Made by a program: the position numbers and the translations under genes. A DNA stretch of 64,000 nt. Source: Stigmatella aurantiaca. Its GTDB lineage: Bacteria > Myxococcota > Myxococcia > Myxococcales > Myxococcaceae. Numbering within the stretch: the first letter of the stretch is position 1; the number at the start of each line of letters is the position of its first letter. Below the pieces are notes generated by a model that did not search any database, was not told the DNA's origin, and was given only the letters and a program-made list of their open reading frames with translations. Below, in pieces: positions 8,364 through 15,814 of this stretch. Where the stretch lies: positions 1-64,000 of the forward strand of contig NZ_FOAP01000022.1 in assembly GCF_900109545.1 (NCBI RefSeq), written 5' to 3'.

Positions 8364-8879
8364 CTAGGGCTCGATTCCGACCAACTGCGGGATGGGATAC
8401 TGCTCGTACACCCGGATCAGGATATTCATCAGGTCTTGTTTGCTCGGAGGCCGCTCCTGTCCATAGCGCCATTCCAGGCGGAACGCTTGCGTGATGGCCT
8501 TGTGGTAGGCGGTGGGCAGCCGGTACGTCGTGCCCTGTGAGGAGCCACCCAGGTACAGCGGAACGGCGTGGTGGTTCTGGTACCCTGCGCTGTCGGGGTA
8601 CAGCGCCTTGGCCTCCGCCAACCGCTTCCAGTAGAGCTGGCGTGTCCGCTCCACTCCTTGCGCGTCTGCCGTACGCCGCATCCCCTCGGCAGGCAGGCCC
8701 GGCGCGGGCCGGGGCGTCCTCAGCGCTGGGGGTCTCCGGAAACCTGGGCTTCCCCCTCTCCGCACCGGCCGGTGCACCTGGAGGCTCTCACCAGCGTCTA
8801 CCTCCTCCCGATGCGCGGGCTTCGAGGCCGTACAGCCCAGCAATACACCCAGTAAGAGTCCTACCGCCCACTTCAGCAT
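8364..8879 (-). CDS. SitA6-like polymorphic toxin lipoprotein
   Basis: This is a 171-residue lipoprotein. The signal is short (about 15 residues) and ends in LLGC with the lipidated Cys at 16. An Arg/Pro-rich spacer (about 35-65) leads to a C-terminal toxin domain with NHHAVPLYLGG (102-112) and LPTAYHKAIT (121-130). The His-His pair and the later His126 recall the HNH/endonuclease VII-fold toxins (AHH/LHH/WHH types). The layout matches SitA6 toxins (TIGR02269-type lipoproteins as I recall), which are transferred between myxobacteria by TraAB outer membrane exchange and kill cells lacking the matching SitI. ATG 8879 has a GGGGGGAA ribosome site. No sitB-like gene is adjacent. Nuclease activity is inference from the motif. 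Confidence 0.8.
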   Translation of the reverse strand: MLKWAVGLLLGVLLGCTASKPAHREEVDAGESLQVHRPVRRGGSPGFRRPPALRTPRPAPGLPAEGMRRTADAQGVERTRQLYWKRLAEAKALYPDSAGYQNHHAVPLYLGGSSQGTTYRLPTAYHKAITQAFRLEWRYGQERPPSKQDLMNILIRVYEQYPIPQLVGIEP

Positions 8880-9007
8880 CGCGTTCCCCCCTCGCGCTCC
8901 CGACTTCCCGGAGCGTACACCTCGCACGGCCCTTCTCGCGGTAGGCTGCGCGCCGCGTCCCGTGCTACCGGCGGGCGTCCTCAGAAACCGGCCCAGGAGC
9001 CCCCGCG

Positions 9008-10825
9008 ATGTCGTCCTCCACGCCCCACTACAAGCCCAACCTGCGCGACCTGTACTTCAACCTCTTCGAGTTCCTCGACATCGGCCGGACCTCCCTCGGC
9101 AAGGGAACCTTCGGCGACCTCGACGAGACGGCCGCCCGCCAGACCCTGGAGACGTTCGCCCAGGTGGCCGTGAACGAGATTGCCCCCAGCTTCTCCGAGT
9201 CCGACCACCACCCGCCCGTCCTCAAGGACGGCGAAGTCACCCTGCCGCCGCTGCTCAAGCGCTCCATCACCGCCTTCTACGACTCGGGCATGAACCTGTT
9301 GGATCTGCCCGCCCACATGGGCGGTCTGGGCGCCCCGCCCAGCCTCGGCTGGGCCGCCTTCGAGTTGCTCGCCGGCGCCAACCCCGCCACCGCCTTCTAT
9401 TCGCTCGGCACCCTGGTCTCCCGCGTCATCGACATGCTGGGCACCGAGTCCCAGAAGCGCCGCTACCTGCCCGCCATCACCGAGCGCCGGTGGATCGGCA
9501 CCATGGTGCTCACCGAGCCCGATGCCGGCAGCGACGTGGGCGCCGCGCGCACCCGTGCCCGCCACGTGGGTGGCGATGTCTGGGAAATCGAGGGCGTGAA
9601 GCGCTTCATCACCAGCGGTGAGCACGACGCCTCGGAGAACATCATCAACATGGTGCTCGCCCGCCCCGAGGGCGCCGGCCCCGGCACCAAGGGCCTGTCC
9701 CTCTTCATCGTCCCCAAATTCTGGGTGGAGGAGGACGGCCGGCTCGGTGAGCGCAACGGCGTGGTCTGCACCAACCTCGAAAAGAAGATGGGCATCAAGG
9801 GCTCCGTCACCTGCGAGATGACGTTCGGCGACGGCAAGCCCGCGCGCGGCCTGCTCCTGGGCGAGGTGCACGAGGGCATCCGCCAGATGTTCCACATCAT
9901 CGAGCAGGCGCGCATGGCCGTGGGCATCAAGTCCATGGCCACGCTGTCCACCGCCTACCTCAACGCCCTGGCCTTCACGCGCGAGCGCGTCCAGGGCTCG
10001 GACCTGCTCGCCGCGCGCGACAAGAGCGCCCCCCGCGTCGCCATCCAGCGCCACCCGGACGTGCGCCGCATGCTCATGGCGCAGAAGGCCCACGCCGAGG
10101 GCATGCGCGCCCTCGTGCTCTTCACCGCCTCCATCCAGGATCAGGTCGCCCTCAAGGGCGGCCACCGCGCCACCGAGGCCGCCGAGCTGGATGCCGTCAA
10201 CGACCTGCTCTTGCCGCTCGTGAAGGGCTACAACTCGGAGAAGGCCTACGAGCTGCTCTCCGTGTCCCTCCAGTGCCTGGGCGGCTCGGGTTACCTGGCC
10301 GACTACCCCATCGAGCAGTACATCCGCGACCAGAAGATCGACTCGCTCTACGAGGGCACCACGCACATCCAGGCCCTGGACCTGCTCCTGCGCAAGGTGG
10401 CGCGCGATGGCGGCGCCACCCTCCAGGGGCTGCTCGGGCGGGTGCGCGAGACGGCGAACTCGGAGGTGGGCGGCAAGGAGCTGGAGACGGAGCGCGCCGC
10501 GCTGGGCCAGGCCCTGACGGAGGTAGAGACGATGCTCGGCGCCTTGATGGGCAAGCTGGGGGAGTCGCTCTACCACGTCGGCTTCCAGGGCAACCGGGTC
10601 CTCATGTCCGTGGCGGAGCTCATCATTGGCTGGCTGCTCGTCCAGCATGCGGCCGTGGCGCTGGAGCGCTCCCGGGTGAACCCGGGCGACAAGGCGTTCT
10701 ACGTGGGCAAGCTGGCCTCGGCGCGCTGGTTCTGCCGAGAGGTGCTCCCGGGACTGGGCCACGCCGCCCGGATGGTGGAGCGCAGCACGCTGGATCTCAT
10801 GGAGGTCCCCGAGGAATCCTTCTGA
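9008..10825 (+). CDS. Acyl-CoA dehydrogenase (long, with C-terminal extension)
   Basis: This 605-residue FAD flavoprotein of the acyl-CoA dehydrogenase superfamily oxidises acyl-CoA to the 2-enoyl-CoA. The N-terminal helical domain (about 60-150) is followed by the middle beta domain with the MVLTEPDAGSDVG flavin loop (about 167-180), the C-terminal helical domain, and a further 130-residue C-terminal domain typical of the 600-residue FadE-like subgroup. The catalytic Glu is in LYEGTTHIQ (about 449). ATG 9008 is preceded by AGGAG. It is divergent from the toxin gene and does not sit with other beta-oxidation genes, so its chain-length preference cannot be read from context. Confidence 0.93.
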   Translation: MSSSTPHYKPNLRDLYFNLFEFLDIGRTSLGKGTFGDLDETAARQTLETFAQVAVNEIAPSFSESDHHPPVLKDGEVTLPPLLKRSITAFYDSGMNLLDLPAHMGGLGAPPSLGWAAFELLAGANPATAFYSLGTLVSRVIDMLGTESQKRRYLPAITERRWIGTMVLTEPDAGSDVGAARTRARHVGGDVWEIEGVKRFITSGEHDASENIINMVLARPEGAGPGTKGLSLFIVPKFWVEEDGRLGERNGVVCTNLEKKMGIKGSVTCEMTFGDGKPARGLLLGEVHEGIRQMFHIIEQARMAVGIKSMATLSTAYLNALAFTRERVQGSDLLAARDKSAPRVAIQRHPDVRRMLMAQKAHAEGMRALVLFTASIQDQVALKGGHRATEAAELDAVNDLLLPLVKGYNSEKAYELLSVSLQCLGGSGYLADYPIEQYIRDQKIDSLYEGTTHIQALDLLLRKVARDGGATLQGLLGRVRETANSEVGGKELETERAALGQALTEVETMLGALMGKLGESLYHVGFQGNRVLMSVAELIIGWLLVQHAAVALERSRVNPGDKAFYVGKLASARWFCREVLPGLGHAARMVERSTLDLMEVPEESF

Positions 10826-10837
10826 TTCCTGCACCTT

Positions 10838-10885
10838 CTCTACCGCCGGGCAATCCACATTGACTTACCCGGCCTGGCGGTAGAG
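10838..10885. repeat. Long inverted repeat between two lipid genes
   Basis: CTCTACCGCC (10838-10847) and GGCGGTAGAG (10876-10885) pair perfectly over 10 bp, and four inner pairs (one G-T) extend the stem to about 14 bp around a 20-base loop. There is no T run, so it is either a weak terminator of the dehydrogenase gene or an operator/leader element of the desaturase gene that starts 33 bases later. Confidence 0.5.
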
Positions 10886-10917
10886 CCTGCGCGCTCCGAG
10901 TGAACATTGGAGGTCTG

Positions 10918-11964
10918 ATGTCCAGCAGCAAAACGGCCCCCACCACGTATGAGGTGGTTCAGGAGCCCGAGCCACACCCGGCCCGTACGGCCGCCATCCT
11001 CAAGGCGCACCCCGAAGTGCGGAAGCTCTTCGGGCGCACCCCCGCCACCGCGCTGCTCGTGCCGCTGATCCTCGTGGTCCAGTTCGGCATGGCCTATCTG
11101 GTGAGAGATCAGCCCTGGTGGGTCATCGTCCTGGCGGCCTACACGCTGGGCGCGCTGGTGAACAACACCTGCTACGTCATCATCCACGAGGCCACGCACA
11201 GCCTCATCTTCAAGGGGCGGGCGGCCAACCTGCTGACGGCCATCGGGGCGGACTTGGTGCACGTCATTCCATCGGCGGCCACCTTCACCCGCTTCCACCT
11301 GGTGCACCACCGGCACCAGGGCGAGTTCGACCTGGATGCGGACCTGCCCTCGCACGCCGAGGCGAAACTGGTGGGCAACAGCACCGTCATGAAGGCGCTG
11401 TGGATCACCTTTTTCCCGCTCATGCAGGCGCTGCGCATGCCCCGCTTCTCCAAGCTCATCTCCTTCTGGGAGCCTTGGACGGTGGTCAACGCGCTCGCGG
11501 TGTTCTCCGTGGACGCCGCGGTGTTCTTCCTGATGGGGCCGTGGGCCTTCCTCTACGTGGTGCTGAGCATCTTCTTCTCCATCGGCCTGCACCCGCTGGG
11601 CGGACGGCTCATCCAGGAGCACTTCATCATCTCCCACCCGCAGGAGACGTACTCCTATTACGGGCCGTGGAACATCAGCGCGCTCAATGTGGGCTACCAC
11701 AATGAGCACCATGACTTCTCCGCCGTGCCCTGGAACCGGCTGCCCCAGGTCAAGGCGGCGGCGCCCGAGTTCTACGACACCCTGGTGTCGCACCGCTCGT
11801 GGACGGGCCTGCTGGTGCGCTTCATCACCGATCCCTCGATGAGCCTCTACAGCCGCATCACCCGGCCCGGCGGGATCAAGCGCCGGATCCTCACCGGGGG
11901 CGTGGGCCGTGTGCCGGACTCAGTGTCCTCGCTCGAGCAGCCTCCCGTTCAGCCCGCTGCCTAA
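10918..11964 (+). CDS. Fatty acid desaturase, dihydroceramide Delta4-desaturase-like
   Basis: This is a 348-residue membrane di-iron enzyme. The three His boxes are HEATHS (about 91), HLVHHRHQGEFDLDADLPS (about 126) and NVGYHNEHHDFSAVP (about 260). The third box and the following LPQVKAAAPEFYDTLVSHRSWTG-type region closely follow the DEGS/sphingolipid 4-desaturase pattern rather than acyl-CoA or acyl-lipid desaturases. Hydrophobic pairs of helices separate the boxes. I start at ATG 10918, with GGAGG 5 bases upstream; a GTG at 10900 would precede that SD and is less likely. It is closed by a strong terminator and so is monocistronic. Desaturation of a sphingoid or ceramide backbone is an inference from the motif pattern. 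Confidence 0.82.
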   Translation: MSSSKTAPTTYEVVQEPEPHPARTAAILKAHPEVRKLFGRTPATALLVPLILVVQFGMAYLVRDQPWWVIVLAAYTLGALVNNTCYVIIHEATHSLIFKGRAANLLTAIGADLVHVIPSAATFTRFHLVHHRHQGEFDLDADLPSHAEAKLVGNSTVMKALWITFFPLMQALRMPRFSKLISFWEPWTVVNALAVFSVDAAVFFLMGPWAFLYVVLSIFFSIGLHPLGGRLIQEHFIISHPQETYSYYGPWNISALNVGYHNEHHDFSAVPWNRLPQVKAAAPEFYDTLVSHRSWTGLLVRFITDPSMSLYSRITRPGGIKRRILTGGVGRVPDSVSSLEQPPVQPAA

Positions 11965-11998
11965 GAGCCTCTGGCCTCCGGCCGGACCGCCGTTCGAT

Positions 11999-12029
11999 AG
12001 GCCCATGGCCCCATGCCATGGGCCTTTTT
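11999..12029 (+). terminator. Intrinsic terminator of the desaturase gene
   Basis: A perfect 11-bp stem (AGGCCCATGGC / GCCATGGGCCT) with a 5-base loop is followed by TTTT. It is the clearest rho-independent terminator in the window and separates the desaturase from the molybdenum hydroxylase genes. Confidence 0.9.
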
Positions 12030-12103
12030 CGTTCCGTCCAGCCGTCAACCGAGGCGCCCACGCGAGGCCCCGGACCTCCCAGCGGGAACGCTAGGCTCTC
12101 TCG

Positions 12104-12571
12104 ATGGCTTTCACGTTGACCGTCAATGGCAAGACCCACGTCATCGAGTCCTCGGAGGACACCCCACTCCTCTATGTCCTGAGGGACGAGCTGGGCCTCA
12201 ATGGCGCGAAGTACGGCTGTGGCGTGGGCCAGTGTGGCGCCTGCACGGTGCTCCGGGATGGCGCACCGCTGCGCTCCTGTCTCGCCCCGGCCGCCGCGCA
12301 GCGCGGGCACGAGCTCACCACCCTGGAGGGGCTCCAGGGGCCGGAGGGGGCGCTCCACACCCTTCAGAAGGCCTTCCTGGCCGAGCAGGCCGGCCAGTGC
12401 GCCTACTGCATCCCGGGGATGATCCTCGCCGCGGAGGCCCTGCTGCGCGCACACCCCCAGCCGTCCGAGGCGGAGATCCGCGCCACGCTGGACTCCCACC
12501 TGTGCCGGTGTGGCTCCCACAACCGCATCGTGCGGGCCATACAGCGCGCCGCGAAGGAGATGGCCGGATGA
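12104..12571 (+). CDS. (2Fe-2S) subunit of isoquinoline 1-oxidoreductase-type molybdenum hydroxylase
   Basis: This 155-residue small subunit carries two [2Fe-2S] clusters and passes electrons out of the molybdenum subunit. The plant-type ferredoxin motif is CGVGQCGACTVL (about 43-54), with a fourth Cys near 66, and the second cluster is bound by CAYCIPGM (about 104) and CRCGSHN (about 138). The length and the CxYC...CRCG layout match IorA and related CoxS/XdhC-type subunits. Its stop overlaps the start of the large subunit as ATGA. There is no FAD subunit in the operon, which is the IorAB arrangement that uses a cytochrome as acceptor. Confidence 0.93.
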   Translation: MAFTLTVNGKTHVIESSEDTPLLYVLRDELGLNGAKYGCGVGQCGACTVLRDGAPLRSCLAPAAAQRGHELTTLEGLQGPEGALHTLQKAFLAEQAGQCAYCIPGMILAAEALLRAHPQPSEAEIRATLDSHLCRCGSHNRIVRAIQRAAKEMAG

Positions 12572-14769
12572 GCACGCCCCTGAACCGCCGCACCTTCCTG
12601 CAGGGCTCGCTGGTGCTGGCGTTCTCCCTGGCGGGCCCGCGCGTCCTGGGCGCGCCCCAGGGGCCCAGGCCGCTCCCCGGCAGCCTCGCGAGGAATCCCC
12701 AGCTCAACGCCTGGCTGGAGCTGGGCGCGGACGGCTCCGTCACGTTGAAGACAGGCAAGGTGGAGCTGGGCCAGGGCATCCTGACCGCCCTCGGGCAGAT
12801 CTGCGCGGATGAGCTGGATGTCGAGCTGTCGCGGCTGACGATCGTCTCCGGCGATACCCAGCGCTCGCCCAACGAGGGTGCCACCGCAGGCAGCATGTCC
12901 ATCTCCCAGGGTGGCCTGGCGGTGCGTCACGCCGCGGCCGAGGTCCGCGCCCTCCTCCTGGACATGGCCAGCGAGCGGCTGGGCGTCCCGGCCGCGCGGC
13001 TGACCGTGAAGGACGGGATCATCACTTCGGGAAAAGGCTCTGTCACCTACTGGAGCCTGCTCGGGGGAAAGGCGCTGGAGCGCGAGGCCACCGGCACCGT
13101 GAAGCCCAAGCCCGCCGCCGCGCGCCGGTACACCGGCCAGTCCGTGCCCCGCATCGACCTGCCCGCCAAGCTCACGGGTGAGCCCAGCTTCATCCAGGAC
13201 TTCCGGCCTCCCCACATGGCCCATGGCCGGGTGGTCCGCGCTCCGTCCTATGGCGCGGTCCTGGAGGAGGTGGATGTGGCGTCCGTGGAGCGCATGCCCG
13301 GCGTGCTGCGCGTGGTGCGAAATGGCAACTTCCTGGGCGTCATCGCCTCTGGGGAGTGGCAGGCCATCCAGGCCTGCGCTGCCCTCGCGCGAGGCGCCCG
13401 GTGGAAGGAGCAGGCTGCCCTTCCCATGGACCCTTACACCTGGCTGCAGGCGCAGCGCACCCAGGACACGGTCATCCAGAAGACCGTGCGCAGGGGGGAG
13501 GCCACCCCGGTGCGGACCCTGGAGGCCAGCTACCGCCGCCCCTACCAGCTCCATGGCGCCATCGGTCCCTCCTGCGCGGTGGCGGACTGGAGCGGCGAAG
13601 TCCTGACCGTCTACACGCACAGCCAGACCATCTTCGACACCACCGCCGCGATCGCGCGGATGCTTGGCCTTCCGGAAGAAGCGGTGCACGGCAAGCACCT
13701 GCCCGGCTCGGGGTGCTATGGCCACAACGGGGCGGATGACGTGGCGGCGGATGCCGCGCTCCTGGCCCATGCCCTGCCCGGCCGCCCGGTCCGGGTCCAG
13801 TGGTCACGCCAGGACGAACACACGCAGGAGCCTTACGGCTCCGCCATGGTCACGAAGGTCCGCGCCAGCCTGGCGCCCAATGGCGACGTGCTCGACTGGG
13901 CCTATGAGCTCTGGTCCAACCCCCACTCCACCCGGCCCAGCGGCAACCCTGGCAACCTGCTCGCGGGCCGCTCCCTGGAGAAGCCCTTCGCCATGCCGGT
14001 CCCGAGGAATGGGGGACCGCCCAACTACGCCGCCGACCGGAACGCCATCCCGCTCTACGCGTTTCCCGGCCAGCGCGTCACCACGCACCTGGTGACCCAG
14101 ATGCCCCTGCGCGTCTCCTCGCACCGGGGGCTCGGCGCCTACGCCAACGTCTTCTCCATCGAGTCCTTCATGGACGAGCTGGCCCATGCGGCCGGGGTGG
14201 ACCCCATCGAGTACCGGCTCCGCCAGCTCCAGGACGCGCGCGCCCAGGCCGTCATCCGCAAGGCGGCGGAGCGGTTCGGCTGGTCCGCGTTCGAGCGGAA
14301 GCCCCAGCGGGGACGCGGCATCGGCTTCGCGCGTTACAAGAACCTCGCGAGCTACTGCGCCGTCTGCCTGGAGGTCCTCATCGAGCCCGGCAGCCAGGCC
14401 ATCCGGGTGGTGCGCGCCGTGCTGGCCGCCGACGCGGGCGAAATCGTCAACCCGGATGGGATTCGCAACCAGCTCGAAGGAGGGCTGATCCAATCCCTGA
14501 GCTGGAGCCTGAAGGAGGCCGTCCAGCACGACGGCCGCCGCATCCTCTCCCGCGACTGGAGCAGCTACCCCATCCTCTCCTTCTCGGAAGTACCTCCCGT
14601 GGAGATCGAACTCATCGACCGCGCTGGAGAGCCCTTCCTGGGGGCCGGTGAGGCCGCGCAAGGCCCCACGGCCGCGGCCCTGGCCAACGCCGTCTTCGAT
14701 GCCACGGGCCTCCGGCTCCGGGAGCTTCCCCTCACCCCCGAGCGGCTGAAGGCAGCCGCTTCCCCCTAA
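12568..14769 (+). CDS. Molybdopterin-binding subunit of isoquinoline 1-oxidoreductase-type hydroxylase
   Basis: This 733-residue catalytic subunit starts at the ATG overlapping the small-subunit stop; the open frame upstream is a shadow. The N-terminus MSTPLNRRTFLQGS plus a hydrophobic stretch is a Tat signal, so the folded complex should be exported and anchored or periplasmic, carrying the small subunit along. The body has the CoxL/IorB order with two hammerhead domains and cofactor loops, and ends with FLGAGEAAQGPT, where the Glu corresponds to the general base of the family. The aldehyde or N-heterocycle substrate cannot be read from the sequence. A convergent diheme cytochrome lipoprotein next door is a plausible electron acceptor. 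Confidence 0.92.
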   Translation: MSTPLNRRTFLQGSLVLAFSLAGPRVLGAPQGPRPLPGSLARNPQLNAWLELGADGSVTLKTGKVELGQGILTALGQICADELDVELSRLTIVSGDTQRSPNEGATAGSMSISQGGLAVRHAAAEVRALLLDMASERLGVPAARLTVKDGIITSGKGSVTYWSLLGGKALEREATGTVKPKPAAARRYTGQSVPRIDLPAKLTGEPSFIQDFRPPHMAHGRVVRAPSYGAVLEEVDVASVERMPGVLRVVRNGNFLGVIASGEWQAIQACAALARGARWKEQAALPMDPYTWLQAQRTQDTVIQKTVRRGEATPVRTLEASYRRPYQLHGAIGPSCAVADWSGEVLTVYTHSQTIFDTTAAIARMLGLPEEAVHGKHLPGSGCYGHNGADDVAADAALLAHALPGRPVRVQWSRQDEHTQEPYGSAMVTKVRASLAPNGDVLDWAYELWSNPHSTRPSGNPGNLLAGRSLEKPFAMPVPRNGGPPNYAADRNAIPLYAFPGQRVTTHLVTQMPLRVSSHRGLGAYANVFSIESFMDELAHAAGVDPIEYRLRQLQDARAQAVIRKAAERFGWSAFERKPQRGRGIGFARYKNLASYCAVCLEVLIEPGSQAIRVVRAVLAADAGEIVNPDGIRNQLEGGLIQSLSWSLKEAVQHDGRRILSRDWSSYPILSFSEVPPVEIELIDRAGEPFLGAGEAAQGPTAAALANAVFDATGLRLRELPLTPERLKAAASP

Positions 14770-15434
14770 GGCGTGGGGCAGTGGGCGCCGGTGTCGATCC
14801 ACGCCCGGATCAACGCACCGAACTCCTTCTGCGTCCCAGGCACCGGCTGGCGCCCCTCCCCGGGCGCCCAGCCCCAGCCCACCAGCACGTCCTCGGCCAT
14901 GTGGTGGTGGATGAACTCCAGGTCATGCCCCCCGTTGCGCTGGGGATCCTTGAGCTGCTGGCAGATCTCCCCGAGCGATTTGCCGATCCACGCCATCTCG
15001 ACGGGGGCCAGGGCCCACTTCGGATTGCCTGGAACGCTCTGGAGCGTCTCCCCCACCAGCCGGGTATTCGCCACCTGATGGCAGGCGGTGCAGGGAAGGC
15101 CCGGCACGCCGTGGCCATCGGCCCCGCCCGTCACGTGCGGCACATGCACGCGCTGCTCCAAGCCCTGCCGGGGGATGCCATCCGGCGGATGGCAGTTGGT
15201 GCAGCGCGGATGGGTGATGACGCGCCCCGCTTCCTTGAACAGCGCCACCGAGCGCGCCTTCCCATCCGTGATGGCGTCGAAGCGCGACACGGGCTGGAGC
15301 GGAGGATTCGTCCCCGCTTCCGTCCCCGCCCGGGGCGCGGGCTCCGGGGGCTCGGACTTCCGCGCCGCGCCCTTGCAGCCCGCCAGCGCCAGGGCCGCGC
15401 CCACCATCACCAGCAGGGAAGGAAGGCGCTTCAT
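14766..15434 (-). CDS. Diheme cytochrome c-like lipoprotein
   Basis: This 222-residue lipoprotein has a signal ending at LAGC (Cys20). Two CxxCH heme sites are visible, CTNCH (78-82) and CTACH (115-119), separated by about 35 residues, with Met and His residues available as distal ligands. It should sit at the inner or outer membrane facing the periplasm. The stop overlaps the convergent molybdenum-hydroxylase stop by 4 bases. Its ATG overlaps the upstream DUF3037 stop (ATGA), so it is translated from the HipA-like operon. Passing electrons from the molybdenum hydroxylase to the respiratory chain is inference from adjacency. Confidence 0.82.
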   Translation of the reverse strand: MKRLPSLLVMVGAALALAGCKGAARKSEPPEPAPRAGTEAGTNPPLQPVSRFDAITDGKARSVALFKEAGRVITHPRCTNCHPPDGIPRQGLEQRVHVPHVTGGADGHGVPGLPCTACHQVANTRLVGETLQSVPGNPKWALAPVEMAWIGKSLGEICQQLKDPQRNGGHDLEFIHHHMAEDVLVGWGWAPGEGRQPVPGTQKEFGALIRAWIDTGAHCPTP

Positions 15435-15814
15435 CGGACCATGCGCTCCATCAGGTGCTCCAGCGCCCGGCCCGGCTCCTCACACAGCCCCGAGTGCACC
15501 GGAGACGTCTGGAGAATGGTGCTGCGGGGCGCCACCAGCCAGTGCCACCGCTCCTTCTGGGGAAGCTGCCCGATGGGGCCCGAACCCCGGCCCCCCGCGC
15601 AGATGCGCGGAATGCTCTCCAGGTGGCCGCGCACCAGCGCCACATCCACCTCCGGCGCCAGCGCCCGCAGGCGCTGCTCGTCCAGCGCCACCTGGGCCGA
15701 CAGGAAGCGGCTCGTCAGGCAGTAGAGGATGACCCCTGCATTGAGGAACTCTCCCCGCTCCACGCGCGGCACCACCCGCACGATGGCGTAATCAAACGAG
15801 CTGCGCGCGAGCAC
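15431..15814 (-). CDS. DUF3037 protein
   Basis: This 127-residue small cytosolic protein begins FDYAIVRVVPRVERGEFLNAGVILY, the signature start of DUF3037. The start is GTG 15814 with GGAGGCGGAG just upstream, inside the end of the HipA-like gene (23-base overlap). DUF3037 genes typically follow a HipA-like kinase gene, as here, and the two are thought to act together; the biochemical role is not known. The end overlaps the cytochrome gene start by 4 bases. Confidence 0.85.
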   Translation of the reverse strand: MLARSSFDYAIVRVVPRVERGEFLNAGVILYCLTSRFLSAQVALDEQRLRALAPEVDVALVRGHLESIPRICAGGRGSGPIGQLPQKERWHWLVAPRSTILQTSPVHSGLCEEPGRALEHLMERMVR

